DNA of 64,000 nucleotides from JALZKA01 sp963753385 (GTDB lineage Bacteria > Actinomycetota > Thermoleophilia > Solirubrobacterales > 70-9): assembly GCA_963753385.1 (NCBI GenBank), contig CAVWCC010000007.1:62001-126000 (forward strand). The letters run 5' to 3'. The notes below the pieces were generated by a model. The model was given only the letters and a program-made list of their open reading frames with translations, searched no databases and was not told where the DNA came from. This document shows, one piece after another, positions 35,414-46,600 of the stretch (its first letter is position 1; the number at the start of each line of letters is the position of its first letter). The position numbers were made by a program, and so were the translations under genes.

Positions 35414-35456
35414 GAGCATACGTGCGTGCCCGAGTCGAGGCGATTAGGGCGAAGCC
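35414..35456. repeat. Imperfect direct repeat flanking sulfotransferase (left)
   Basis: Shares GAGCATACGTGCGTGCC and a second block ending AGGGCGAA with 36583-36627, same orientation. It holds the sulfotransferase stop (TAA, 35444-35446) and lies just before the ABC ATPase start. An 8-bp hairpin (TTAGGGCG / CGCCCTAA, 35444-35463) overlaps it. Confidence 0.65.
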
Positions 35457-36587
35457 GCCCTAACTGAGCGACGCCCGCAGGCGAGCCGCATGAGTTCTTC
35501 GACGATGGCCTCGTCGTAGCTCTCGAGAATCTCCGCGACGTCTTTGACATCAGCGGGTGCGCGGGCGGCCTCGATCCGCCGGTCGAAGCCATCCGGGCGG
35601 AGGTCGACCCCATAGGTCTCGGCGAGGACGACGAGGTCGTCGGCGTGAGCCCGCAGGATGGTGGAGGCGATCTCGGGATGGAGCTCGGGGGCGTGTCTGG
35701 GGAGGATCCGCAGACGACTGCTCCAGGTGACGGAACAGCCAGGTCGAGTCGGGCTTGAACACGTTGGGCTCGTCCGGGTAATACCGGCGTCGGTAGCGCT
35801 GGAGCACGACCATGGCCTCGGCGGAGAGGCTCGGGTTGCTGACCCTGAGCTCAACGTCGTCCGGGGCGACAGTGTCGCCGAAGAAGCTCGAGGCCTCGGC
35901 CAGGAAGTCGCGGACCACGTCACCGTCGACGAGGCGGCCGCGGACGAACGGTCGGACGCGGACATCGGGGTAGATCGCCCTCCAGACCGCGAGTGCCTCG
36001 AGGAAGCGGTACCGAAAGGCGGCAGGCCGGACAAACAGGTGGCCGGCTTTCAACGTTTGCTGGACCGCCGAGAGGTAGAGGGAAGCAGGGTCGCGAACGT
36101 ACGCGAGCACTCGAACCTCCCCCACCCCGGCCAGGGCAAGGTCGCGAGCGAGGGCAGCCGCATCATCCCGCGAGAAGAGGCTCAGGTATTCGGCCGAGAG
36201 GATCAGGTTTTCGTTGTCACGGATCGCCTCGAACAAATCGTGCTTGAACGTCTGGGCGATCCGCTCGAAGCTCTCGGGGTCCGCACGCCGCCGGTGCCGC
36301 GGAATGCGGGGCAGACGGTCGGGACTCGCGTAGACATGGGCGAGGTGGTTATGGGTCATCTCGAGGGGCACCGGATAAGCAACCCCGTTTAGGCTGCCCG
36401 ACTCCGCTGCGGCATTCAGCGTTTCCTGGATCGATGACGTTCCCGTCTTGATCGTGCCGATGTGCAGCAGCAGTCTCTTCGACGGTTCCCTCCGTCCGCG
36501 GCGGGAGTCGGCCCCCCGCCCCCGGGGAGACTTTCCTACGCCTAGACGACCGGACAGACGACCAACGCGGGCACCGGCGGAGAGCAT
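35444..36587 (-). CDS. Sulfotransferase-like protein (frameshifted)
   Basis: The PAPS 5'-phosphosulfate loop is clear: KRLLLHIGTIKTGTSSIQET near residue 35. Further blocks: NLILSAEYLSLFSRDDAAAL, VLAYVRDPASLYLSAVQQTL with the 3'-phosphate-binding Arg..Ser pattern, and NPSLSAEAMVVLQRYRRRY. One frameshift near 35715 leads to ARAPADVKDVAEILESYDEA and the stop. The ATG at 36587 lies inside the upstream repeat; a later start is possible. Probably sulfates a surface glycan. Repeats bracket the gene. Confidence 0.75.
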
Positions 36588-36627
36588 ACGTGCGTGCCTG
36601 CGCCGAGCGCGATCAGGGCGAAACTGG
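36583..36627. repeat. Imperfect direct repeat flanking sulfotransferase (right)
   Basis: Partner of 35414-35456. It contains the TGA stop (36613-36615) of the gene at 36613 and the ATG (36587) of the sulfotransferase. Each copy is therefore a gene-junction element carrying one stop and lying at or near one start. Confidence 0.65.
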
Positions 36628-37068
36628 CCACGCCGCCTCAAGATCGCCGTGGTCGAGCGTGAACGTGGAGTCAACTGCACGAATCCGAAAACGTCCACGG
36701 TCAGCCCCGTCCGCCGCATCTCGGAGCTCCTCCGCATCAATCTCCAGCTCGAACCCGTGCTTCCCGTCGCCGATGTCCGGCGCGCTCACGGAAGACCGGC
36801 GTCGCCACCACTGGCGCCGACTCGGTCGAGCTGGCATCCTCGGGCGGTTTGCTGGCACCCGAGCAATCACGGCACCACCCTCCCCAACGAGTTCCACAGC
36901 GACGCGCGCGCCGGGGAAAGCAGGGCATAGAACCCAGCCGAAGAACGTCACGGGCCCGGCTGCAACAAGTTCGACCTCCGACCGTAACCCGGGATCCCTT
37001 CGCCGATGAGCCACGACTCCGTCACCCTCGATCCGATCCAACGAACCCGTGAAGCGCAGCGGCGCCAT
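36613..37068 (-). CDS. Small beta-rich protein or C-terminal domain, unknown
   Basis: 151 residues from ATG 37068: APLRFTGSLDRIEGDGVVAH, AGPVTFFGWVLCPAFPGARV, HGFELEIDAEELRDAADG, FRIRAVDSTFTLDHGD. It looks like an accessory carbohydrate-binding-type beta-sandwich found in glycan genes (compare the N-terminus of the protein at 38939). The frame is continuous with the end of the asparagine-synthase-like gene, so it may be fused to it. No catalytic motif. Confidence 0.45.
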   Translation of the reverse strand: MAPLRFTGSLDRIEGDGVVAHRRRDPGLRSEVELVAAGPVTFFGWVLCPAFPGARVAVELVGEGGAVIARVPANRPRMPARPSRRQWWRRRSSVSAPDIGDGKHGFELEIDAEELRDAADGADRGRFRIRAVDSTFTLDHGDLEAAWPVSP

Positions 37069-37084
37069 GCCCTCGACCTGCTTG

Positions 37085-38893
37085 TCAGCGGGCTTACGCG
37101 TGGTAAGGCGCTTCGCTCGCTCAGATTGGACGAATACCGAAGGGAGCAAGCCCAGGACCGAGATCAATTCCATGAGACCGAGTTCCCGCACCTGAAGGGA
37201 TCGCGACAACCGCTCTCGATCGACCGTCTGCCAAATCGGCAAGTCTGCCTTCCTCGTCGATCAAGTCACAGATCAACGAGCGGAGAGCAGGGTTGTAGTT
37301 GACAGAGAACTGCCAGCCTCCAAACATCGGCGTGTGAGACTTGCGCGGGAGGAGGACCGGAGGCGGCACCACACCGCCCGGTAGGTACTCCGCAAGCGCT
37401 GGATCCCATGACTGCCCAGCGAACGGAACGGCCAACAGATCAGGCTGCAACCGGCGAAGGATCTGGAGGTGCTGGAGTTCGCTCTTGCGCTCCGTCGCGG
37501 TCAAGCGAAATGCCGCCAGAGCCAGACTACGGACGCCCAGTGGCATGACGTGCTCAACCGCGCATGCCCATGACTGCACGAGCCCGCCGAGCCAGTTGGG
37601 AACCCGGTTCCTGTAATAGAACGCATCCGGGAGGTCGGCCTGCTCGAGCCCGGTGGCATCAGCAAGATCCTCAAGCTGCTGAGTTAGCTCCGAGCGTAGA
37701 CCGGCGACGACCTCCGGGGCCAGCAGACCCATCGGGTCAAACGGGGCCTGGAGCTTCACCAAGTCGATGACGTCGAGATCGTTCGGGTCGAACGGGCGCT
37801 TCGCATAGCCCTTGAGGACCTCGCCTAAATGACCTGTCATCGTGACGCGGCGACCGCCCGGACGCGGCTCGACCAGATCCCAGGCTCCGAGCATGCCCTC
37901 CGACAGCCTGGAGAAACGCTCCACCCTCTCGAGAAATGGCACCGCGGACCAGACCGGGACGACGCGAAGGGCCACGGGTGGGCTGGCAACGAACTCCGCG
38001 CCGTAGCGGTCCGCAATCTGCCGGGCGACTACGACGTCTGGGTGGTCGGGCCGGCCGCGCGTCTGGAGCCGCAGCCGATCCCCGAACCCGGCTGCCAGCA
38101 TCAACGCCAGTACGACGCGACTGTCCTTTCCGCCTGAGACGGGAAGGGTGATCGAATCGACGCCTTGGTACGCGACGCGAACGGCCGATATGGCTTCCTC
38201 GACGCCAGTGTCGATGAGCGAGTCGATTTCCTCGCGTGCATCCGCATATCCCCGCGACTTACCTCGGACATCGAGCACTTGGTCATCCCTGGCGACCTGA
38301 CGGTTGGATCCGTCACGGGACTCGAAGATGAATCCCTGTTGGAGTGCACGAACGCCCGAAAACGCGGTTCGGTCACCAATCCTGTACCCGATTGCCGCGA
38401 GCCAATGAGATGTCCACTCGTCCGGTTCGAGGCGCCCCGCGAGCTCGGCTACGAATCCGGCCCGGTTGCCGAGGACGAGCCGGTCCTCATCCTCGATGAG
38501 GTAGATGTGATGCAGGCCGTGTTGATCCGTGACGGCTCGCAGTGATCCTTGGGCGTCGACCGTGATCGCGCTGTAGGTGCCGTGCCGCCGCGACTCTTCA
38601 GGCGAGTCGATGAAGTCTTGAGCGGTGTCAGGCCTTGGCTCGCCGCCCTCGGTGCGCCAAGCCAATCCATGCATCACACAGAACCCGGTTGGACCGACTG
38701 CCAGCTGGTCCTGCACCGACAGATACCGTGTTGCGACGGAGAAGGCCACGCACTTCCATTCGCCGGCAGGCGTCGGGAACCCGAAACTCTTGACATCCTC
38801 GGGCTCGAACGGCACGCGCTGGCGGAGGACCCCGATGACGTCGTCCGGTGAACGGGACGGTTGTCGGTCCCTCCAGACCGCGAACAGAGCCAT
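37085..38893 (-). CDS. Asparagine synthase-like protein (one frameshift near the end)
   Basis: From ATG 38893 (MALFAVWRDRQPS). An N-terminal Ntn-like region lacks the catalytic N-terminal Cys; it contains GTYSAITVDAQGSLRAVTDQ and LVLGNRAGFVAELAG. The PP-loop motif LPVSGGKDSRVVLALMLAAG starts the synthetase domain. Near 37243 the frame changes and continues as IWQTVDRERLSRSLQVRELG. The end is uncertain (37085, or fused to 36613). Without glutaminase cysteine it would use ammonia or, as in lasso and aminosugar pathways, adenylate a carboxylate. In a glycan locus it may amidate uronic acids; this is inference. Confidence 0.75.
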
Positions 38894-38938
38894 GAAGCCA
38901 GCGGGTGATATCACGACGCGCTCACCCCGTGGACGACG

Positions 38939-41278
38939 ATGAAAGCCACCCTGGCAACCGGCCTCCCAGACGAGCTCACGGCTTGGGCAACGTGCTCTTC
39001 CTCGAGGGCGAGTTACGAACCGCAGCACCGGTGAGGGCCATCGAGGCCGCGGTCGGACCGAACCGCGCGCCGGCCCTCACTCTCGGCGCTCCGCCTCCGG
39101 GCGAGCGCGTCGGATCGAGCTGGTGGCAGGCGATCGTCCCGATCGCTCCGGCCCGCGATGCATTCGAGGCCGCGGTCTCACTGAGCGTCCGGACCGAGAG
39201 CGAGACCATGCGCGTCGAACTCGGCCGCGTGCGACTCGAGCCGGGCTCGCCACCCGCTAGCCCGGCCCGGCCCAGGCGAGCTCGTGGCGATCTGCATGGC
39301 GACGCACGAGCCGCCGCCGGCGCTCCTGCGGGCGCAGATCGATTCGATCCGCTCGCAGACCCACCGGGACTGGGTCTGCGTGATCAGCGATGACGCGTCG
39401 AGCGACGCCGCATTGGCCGAGATCGAGCGCGCGATCGCAGGTGACGCCCGGTTCAGCGTCGAGTCCCACGAGGAGCGGGTCGGCTTCTATCGCAACTTCG
39501 AGCGCGCTCTGCGAGCGGTTCCGCCCGAGGCGAGTTACGTCGCGCTCTGCGATCAGGACGATCGCTGGCACCCCGACAAGCTGGCTGCCCTGCTGTCCGC
39601 GCTCGGGCCGGACGACGTGCTCGTCCACAGCGACGCCCGGGTGGTGGACTCCGACGGCCGCGTGGTCTCCGAGACCTTCTGGCCGCGCGGAGCGCCCCGC
39701 GACGACCGCCTCGGCGACCTGCTGTTCGCCAACGCGGTCTCCGGTGCCTCCGCGCTGTTTCGGCAGCGACGCGCTGCGCTTCATCCTGCCGCTCCCGGGT
39801 CTGGCCGGCCGGGCCTTCCACGACCGCTGGATCGCGTTGGTCAGCCGCGGCCTGGGCGGCATCGCCCACGTCGAGCGCCCGCTGTACGACTACGTCCAGC
39901 ACCCGGCCGCCGCGCACGGCCACGCGCACGCGACCGAGCAGTCCGCCGCCCGCGCGGACACGTTGCGCGAGCGAGCCGCGGATCTCCGCCGCCGCGGCTT
40001 CCACCCCGACTGGCGGGCGGCGCACGACGACTACCTCGCGCGCTCCGTCTCGGAGGCGACGGTCGCTGCGCCTGCGCCTCTCCGACCGGCTCGGCGCCGC
40101 CGACCGGCGGCGCCTGCGGATCATCGAGGCGCTCCCCCACTCCCCCGCCGCCCAGGCGCGGTTGGCGGCGCGGTGGCTCGCCCGCGCACCTCGCGGCCGG
40201 CCTGGCATCGAGGGAGCGCTCGTCCGGGGGGTCCTGTGGCGGCGGCTGGTTTCCCCGAGGAACGCGTTGGCGCGGCGCCGCCAGACGCGATCGCGCGCGC
40301 ACGGCGGCGCTGCGGGCCGCACGCCGCGACGGTCCGACGGCCGGCCCAGGTACGGGATCACGGTGACGCAGGGTGGCGAGGAGGCGGGCTTCGGCGACTA
40401 CTTCACCGCCCGCGAGCTCGGCGACGCGCTCGAGGCGACCGGGGCCGACGTCGTCTACCTGAGGCTCGACAGCAGGGGGTGGCGACGCGACGCCCGCGCG
40501 CTCGACGTGATCGTCTCGCTGCTCGATCGGTTCCCGCTTCGAGAGGCGCCGCCCGACGCGCTAGCGGTCGCCTGGGTTCGCAACTGGAGCGAGCGCTGGC
40601 TGATGCGGGAATGGTTCGACGAGTACGACCACGTCTTCGCCACGTCCGAGGCGTCGTGCCGCCTGATCCGCGAGCGGTCGTCGACCCGGCCGCAACTGAT
40701 GCCGCTCGCGACCAACCCCGCTCGGTTCCATCCGGTCGAGCCCGACCCCGAGCTCGCGGCGGATCTGGCCTTCGTCGGGCAGCTACTGGGGCGTCGAGCG
40801 CGAGATCCAGAGCGTGCTCCCGCGCCTGGCGTCCGCCGGCCTCGAGGTCAAGGTCTTCGGCCACGGCTGGGATGCCGTCCCCGGGATGCGCGAGCTGTGC
40901 CGCGGCCCGGTGCCCTACGACGCTCTCCCCCGCGTGTACTCGTCGGCGGCGGTCGTGGTCGACGACTCGGCTGCGCACGCCCGCCCGTACGGCGCGGTCA
41001 ACTCCCGCGTCTTCGACGCCCTCGCGTGCGGCGCGTTCGTCGTCACGAACGACGCGGAGGGTGTCGCCGGCCTGTTCGGGGACGGGTTTCCGACCTGGAG
41101 CGACGCGGCCAGCCTTCAGGCGCACGCGGAGCTCGCGACCGGCGACCCGGCGAAGGTCCGCGAGCTCGTCGAGCCGCTCCGGCGGGTGGTCCTCGCCGAG
41201 CACACATATGCCCGCAGGGCTCGCCAGCTCCAGGCGACGGCCACTACCGGTGCCGAAGTGCGTCCTCGAGCCGGTTGA
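38939..41278 (+). CDS. Two-domain glycosyltransferase, GT2 plus CgeB/GT-B-like (frameshifted)
   Basis: About 770 residues across three or four shifts. An N-terminal beta domain (NVLFLEGELRTAAPVRAIEA, WWQAIVPIAPARDAFEAAVS) is followed by a GT2 domain (ICMATHEPPPALLRAQIDSI, CVISDDASSD, VALCDQDDRWHPDKLAALL) and an acceptor end YDYVQHPAAAHGHAHATEQ. The C-terminal half is GT-B-like: YGITVTQGGEEAGFGDYFTA, FATSEASCRLIRERS, VKVFGHGWDAVPGM, YGAVNSRVFDALACGAFVVT. Both halves look catalytic, so it may add two sugars in sequence. The start is uncertain. Confidence 0.7.
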
Positions 41279-42010
41279 AGACGAACAGGTCCTGGTAGCC
41301 GGGCTGGCGCTGCCGGTCGGTCGGTCGCCGCGACCACGTGCCGTAAGAGGGGCGGACCGGCCGGCAGCGAGGCCGTCCTCGGTCGCCCGTCAGCACGAGC
41401 CAGCCGGAGTTCGTAACCGACCCGATGGAGGGGATCGTCCTCCGACTCGTAGCGGCATCCCGGCTCGCGCTCGAACGGCATCTGCGGCCCGACCTGATCG
41501 GCCTCGGCGGGATCCTGCCGCCCTGCGTCGAGGAGGAAGAACGTCGCCGCGGCCCGACCGTCGAGCGCGAGCGAGCGCGACATGATCCCGAAGATAGGCC
41601 AGGACGTCGTCGGGCCACATGTGCGTGAACAGGTTGAACGCCGCGATCACGTCGAATCGGGCGTCGCCCAGCTCGAGGTCGGGCACCGCCAACTTGCCGT
41701 CGGGGTTGTACCGCTCGTTGGCGATGTCCACGTGACGGAACCGGAATCCGTCGCCTCCGAGCCTCCGCGCGCACCAGCGCACCTGCGGCTTGAGCACGTC
41801 GATCCCCAGATAGGTGCCCGCGAACCCGCGGCGGCGGAGCGCATGCGGCAGCCGGCCGTAGCCACATCCGATCTCGAGCACACGGGAGTCCGCGCAGAGC
41901 CCGGCGTGCTCGGTGAGCAGGTCCACGAGACTGATCGCCGAGCTCGACGAAGCTCTCGTCGGACTCGCCCATGAAGCGCAGGCGTCGCGGGGGCAGCGGC
42001 GCGCCCTCAT
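41244..42010 (-). CDS. SAM-dependent methyltransferase (frameshifted)
   Basis: Motif I RVLEIGCGYGRLPHALRRRG, then GTYLGIDVLKPQVRWCARRL, FDVIAAFNLFTHMWPDDVLA, MPFEREPGCRYES and the end GYQDLFVFNRLEDALRHR. It is a close paralogue of the gene at 50303-51031, which shares the leader PLPP(R/K)RLRFMGESDE and the ending. Two or more shifts. The tail overlaps the convergent glycosyltransferase. Probably O-methylates a glycan. Confidence 0.75.
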
Positions 42011-42058
42011 CGGCCCCGCGGCGGCGAGGCGACGGGAGCCGCAGGTACCGGCTCGGGC

Positions 42059-43624
42059 TCAGTCGCGGGCCCCCTGGCATACGTAGACGTCCTGCCGCCC
42101 GTGCCAGGCCGCTTCCCGCGACGAGAGGTGAACCACTCCGGGCAACTCGGCCAACCTCGCCTCAACCCAGTCTCGCGACGAGAGCGCGAACCCGTAGCTC
42201 CCATCGTGCGAATCCGGATAGGCCGCGAAGCCGAACCCCTCCTCGTCGTAGGCCCGGAGGAGCTCGGACCTGGCCGGTTCCTCGAGGCGCTCGAAGGCCC
42301 GCAGGAGCTCGGGCCTCGCCGGGTCGTCGACGCTCCCCGAGACGACGTGGTCGGCGAGCAACCTGCGGATCGGGCCACCGTGGGTCGTGAAGACCAGTAG
42401 GCCCTCCGGCGCGAGGTGGCGGGCCAGGGCGCGCAACGCGGCTCGGGCGTTCTCCTCGGGCAGGTGCGTGAGAAGGGACCCGCACCAGACCAGCTCGTAG
42501 GTGCGCCCGAGCGAGAGCTCGTCGAGCTGCCGTTCGCTGAACGCTCCATCGACACCGAACGTCCGCTCGCAGAACTCGACCCCGCCGCGGTCGAGGTCGC
42601 AGGCCGTGATCGCCGCCTCCGGAAAGGCGGCCCTCAGCATCCGCAGCACCCGGCCGTATCCGCAGGGCAGGTCGAGGATGGTCGCGGGGTTGGGCCTGCC
42701 GGCGGTCGCCAGCGCGTCCTCGACCAGTCGCAGCCCCTCGATGCCGATCAGGAAGTAGTGATCGAGGCGATCCGGTCGCGCCATCGAGTCCTGGGGCGAG
42801 ATCCGGGTGTCGAACCAGATCTCGACCTTTTCCCCGGCATCGCGCGAGTGCGAGCGATCCTGGTCCGGTGCCTCAGCGGCCGCGACCTGGTCGCCTGCGG
42901 CTTGCTCGGCGGCCGGCGAGGTCGCCGGCGCACCCACGAACAGGACCTCGTCCGGGAAGAGCGCGTAGCGCTCGGCCGCCGATCCCCACCGCTCGAGCGG
43001 CCGAAACTCCTCGACCTCGAGCCCCGCCTCGCGCGCCCGGTCGGGAAAGTCGCCGCCGTACCTCCGCACGTGGTCGGTTTGCCCGAATGCGCGCTCCCGC
43101 CCCTCCGGCGTGGTGATGGTGGCGTCCTCGAACGTGCGGCCGCCGGGGGACAGGATCGGCACCATGATCAGCGCCGTGCCGTCGGGGCGTAACACGCGCC
43201 GGATCTCGCGCATCGCGGCGCGGTCGTCGTCGACGTGCTCGAGCACGTGGCTGCAGATCACGAAGTCGAAGGTGCCGTCGCGAAAGACAAGGTCGTGGAT
43301 GTCCATGTGCATCGAGACGTCGGGCATCTCGAGGTCCGTGGTCACGTACTCCAGGTTCTCGCGGTCCTCGAACACCCGGCGCAGGCTCGGCTCCGGCGCG
43401 AAATGAAGCACCCGGGCGGGCCCTGCGAACAGCGGCGACTCGTCGCGCAGGTAGAGGAACAGGGCGCGGTGGCGCTCGAGGCTCTTGCAGCTGGGGCACT
43501 GCGCGTTCGGTCGCTGCTTCCTGCCCATCGGCTCGAACGAGTCGCCCGACCACCCGCAGATCGGGCAGGTGACCCCCTGGGCCTGCAGGACCTCAGCCAC
43601 GCCCAGGTTCCGTGCTCTCTGCAT
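42059..43624 (-). CDS. Zinc-ribbon plus double methyltransferase fusion
   Basis: 521 residues, intact, from ATG 43624. Residues 18-50 form a zinc ribbon (CPICGWSGDSFEPMG then CPSCKSLERHRALF). Methyltransferase 1: VLHFAPEPSLRRVFEDREN, FDFVICSHVLEHVDDDRAAM, LRPDGTALIMVPI. After a linker rich in Ala/Glu comes methyltransferase 2: ILDLPCGYGRVLRMLRAAFP, CDLDRGGVEFCERTFG, ELVWCGSLLTHLP. Domain 2 is homologous to 5477-6232. It is the last gene of a pair; its start overlaps the giant gene upstream. Confidence 0.88.
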   Translation of the reverse strand: MQRARNLGVAEVLQAQGVTCPICGWSGDSFEPMGRKQRPNAQCPSCKSLERHRALFLYLRDESPLFAGPARVLHFAPEPSLRRVFEDRENLEYVTTDLEMPDVSMHMDIHDLVFRDGTFDFVICSHVLEHVDDDRAAMREIRRVLRPDGTALIMVPILSPGGRTFEDATITTPEGRERAFGQTDHVRRYGGDFPDRAREAGLEVEEFRPLERWGSAAERYALFPDEVLFVGAPATSPAAEQAAGDQVAAAEAPDQDRSHSRDAGEKVEIWFDTRISPQDSMARPDRLDHYFLIGIEGLRLVEDALATAGRPNPATILDLPCGYGRVLRMLRAAFPEAAITACDLDRGGVEFCERTFGVDGAFSERQLDELSLGRTYELVWCGSLLTHLPEENARAALRALARHLAPEGLLVFTTHGGPIRRLLADHVVSGSVDDPARPELLRAFERLEEPARSELLRAYDEEGFGFAAYPDSHDGSYGFALSSRDWVEARLAELPGVVHLSSREAAWHGRQDVYVCQGARD

Positions 43625-46600
43625 GCCCCGGACGGGGGCGCGCGACGAGGAGCCCACGCGGGTCGAACCGGACGGCGTCGCTGGTGAACGACTGCCACTC
43701 GGTCGCGAGACCGTTGCCGGCCAGGGTTCGCTCGGCCTCCTCCTGGACGCTCTCGCGACCTCCCTCGGAGGAGGGAGCGCCGAGGCCGCCGATGATCGCC
43801 GTTCCCCGTCCCGCCAGCGCCTCGGCGATGGCGCCGACGCGAACCGCGGCCTCCTGGTCCGGGAGCGAAGCGAGGTCGGCGACGACGACGTCGCGACGGC
43901 TGCCGAGGGCGCCGTTGAGGCCGTCGGGATCCAACTCCGTGAGCGAGAACATCCGCCCGAGCTGCTCGCGCAGCGCGTCGTCGTCCACCACCGCGGCGCA
44001 GTCGAGCTTGCGGTAGGGCAGCGCGCTCGTCGCCAGGTACCGGAACGTGAGACGGCCGAACGGCGTCGACCCGCAGCGCGGACAGCGCTGCCCGCCGTGA
44101 AACTCCTCGAAGGAATCCCCGGTCCAGGAGCAGAGGTTGCAGTAGGCGGCCTTCCCCTCGGCGACCGTGTTCGCGAGGTCGAGCGACTCGAGTGTGAGCG
44201 GATGCGCCGCGAGCGTGTGCTCGTCCAGATGCGCATTCACCTCCGGTCTGGTCTTCTTCGTCACCGACGGGATCTGCGACACCCGGCCGAGCTTCCAGCC
44301 GAGGCTCTCGACGTAGTAGCTGTACTCGACGTCCACCGCCTCCTGCGGGACGAGGGTGCTGAACTCGCCGCAGCCCTCGAACGCGCTCCGGCGGATCGCG
44401 AACAGGCCGCCCTGGACGTGGAAGAACTCGCGGTCAGGGTTCTCCTCGGCGAATTGCTTGTTGCGGAACCCCTGGAACCACGGTTGCTCTACGTACTGAG
44501 CCCCTGTCGCAAACGCCGGCGAGCTGATCGGATGCCCGGCGAGCGCGACGTCACGATGCGAGCGCAGCTCCGTGAGGTAGGCACGCTCCCAGCCCGGGCG
44601 CAGCGCAAAGCCCTCCTTGCTGCACACGTAGACCACCTCCTCGCTGCGGGCGCCGGCCAGGGCGATGTTCATCGCTGGGCCCCAGTGGATGTTCCGGTCG
44701 AGCGTCACCAGCGCAGCGTTCGCCCGTCCCGCGATCGCTTCCTCGAGCGCCGCCCGGTACGGCTCGTCGCTCGCGTTGTCGACGATCGTCACGTCGAGAG
44801 GAGTCGTCGCGAGCGTGAAGATCCGGCGCAGGATCTCGGTCGTCGTGGTCGCGGCCTCGGCACCCTCATCGCGACTGTGGGTGACCAGGACCACGTCGAG
44901 CGGCGGACGCTCCCAGACTTCGAGCAGCGCCTCGACGGTCTTGTCGATGCCCCACGCCTCGCTGGCCCGGCGCTGCGCGTCGGCGATCAATCGGCGCCGG
45001 GGCGCAGGGGCGAGCTCGAGCGCCTGTCCGATCCGCTCGGCGAGGCTCGAGTGGTCGCCCGGGACGGCGACGAACCCGGTTCGCCCATCCTCGACGACCT
45101 CCGGAATCGCGGAAACGTCCGTGGTCACGACCGGGACGCCGGCTGCCATCGCCTCGCCGAGGACGGTGGGCAGCCCGTCCATGTCCCCGTCCTCGTCGAC
45201 GATGCACGGAAGGGCGAAGACGTCGGCCTCGGCGAGCGCGGCGGCCACCGCGTCATGGCCCTCGAGGACGCCCATGAAGCGGACGTTCCCGGCGCCGACC
45301 TCGTCGGCCAGGGCCCGCAGCGAATCCTCGAGCGGCCCGTACCCATAGAGGCGAACCTCGGTCTCCCCGGGCAGGAGCGGAGCGGCCCGGATCAGGTCCG
45401 CCAGCCCCTTCTTCTCGACGAATCGGGCGAGCGTGGCCACGACCCTGGCGGGTCGCTCGACGCGCGCGTCGATCTCGGTGGGCCCGGCGAGCGGAAGCTG
45501 CGCCGCCTGCCGCGTGATCGAGATCTTCTCCTCCGGGGTTCCGTGGGCGATCAGGTAGGACCGGTGGAAGTCGCCGTAGCAGAACACCCGAGCGCAGAGC
45601 TCGTCGCCGGTGATCTCGGCGAGCCGGTTCCGCTCCACGTTGGCGCGGTGGAAGATGTCGACGGCGTGGACCATGAACGTGAACGGCACGCCGGCCTCGC
45701 GGGCGGCGGGCCAGGTGAGCCGGGTCACTGCGGGGTAGGCGAAGTGGCTGTGCAGGATGGTCCGGCCGTGGCGAGCGATCAGGGACGCGAGCTCGTCCGA
45801 GTCCTCGACCCTGAAGGTCGGGACGTCGTAGTCGAGGCGCGCGGCGCGGTCGGGGTCGACGTGGTGGTAGACGTGGACGTCATAGCCGCGCCCGGCCAGC
45901 TCCCGGATCTCGTTCAGGACGAACGTCTGCGAGAGCGCCGGGTAGTCCCAGAGCACGTACCCGATCCGCAGCGGCACGTGCCCCGAGGACGCCCGCTCGT
46001 GGGCGAAGCGCCCGCGGACGACCGCCGCGTTCGACTCGAAGTCGGCGGCGTTGGTCACGCGGTCGCTCCGCTCCCCGGCGTCGTAGTCGACGAGGAAGTG
46101 GGGGACCTCGACGGGCGGGTAGAGGCGGGTGTAGCGGAGGATCAGGTCCCAATCGACGAGCCGCGTGAGCCGTTCGTCGAAGCCGCCGAGCTGGTCGTAG
46201 AGGCGCCGCCGGTGGACGAACGCGTTGAGGTCGATCTGGTTGCGGATCAGGAGCTGGTCGCGGTCGTAGCGGAAATGCCGCTGCTCGGGGGCGCGGGCGT
46301 CGTCCCGGCGCAGCTCGATCCCGCAGTAGGCGGTGGCGGCGTCGTCGCGCTCGACCAGCGCCCCGACCATGTGGAGCAGGAAGTCGGGGTCCCAGGCATT
46401 GTCCGAATCGAGGTAGGCGACGAGCTCGCCGCTTGCCTCGGCGAGGGCCCGGTTGCGAGCGCCCGAGGGCCCTCCCCGCTCCTCGCTGCGGAGGTAGCGG
46501 ACGCGGCCGCGCTCGATCTCGTCGCCGAACTCCGCGCGCAGCACCGCCTCCGTGTCGTCGCTCGAGGCGTCGTCCGAGACGATCACCTCGAGCGGCTCGT

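Noticed and set aside
26544..42010. Region-wide pseudogenisation of the glycan island
   Set aside because: The same kind of +1 base also breaks rpsG and rplA, catalytic motifs are all preserved, and premature stops appear only after shifts; sequence error explains it better.
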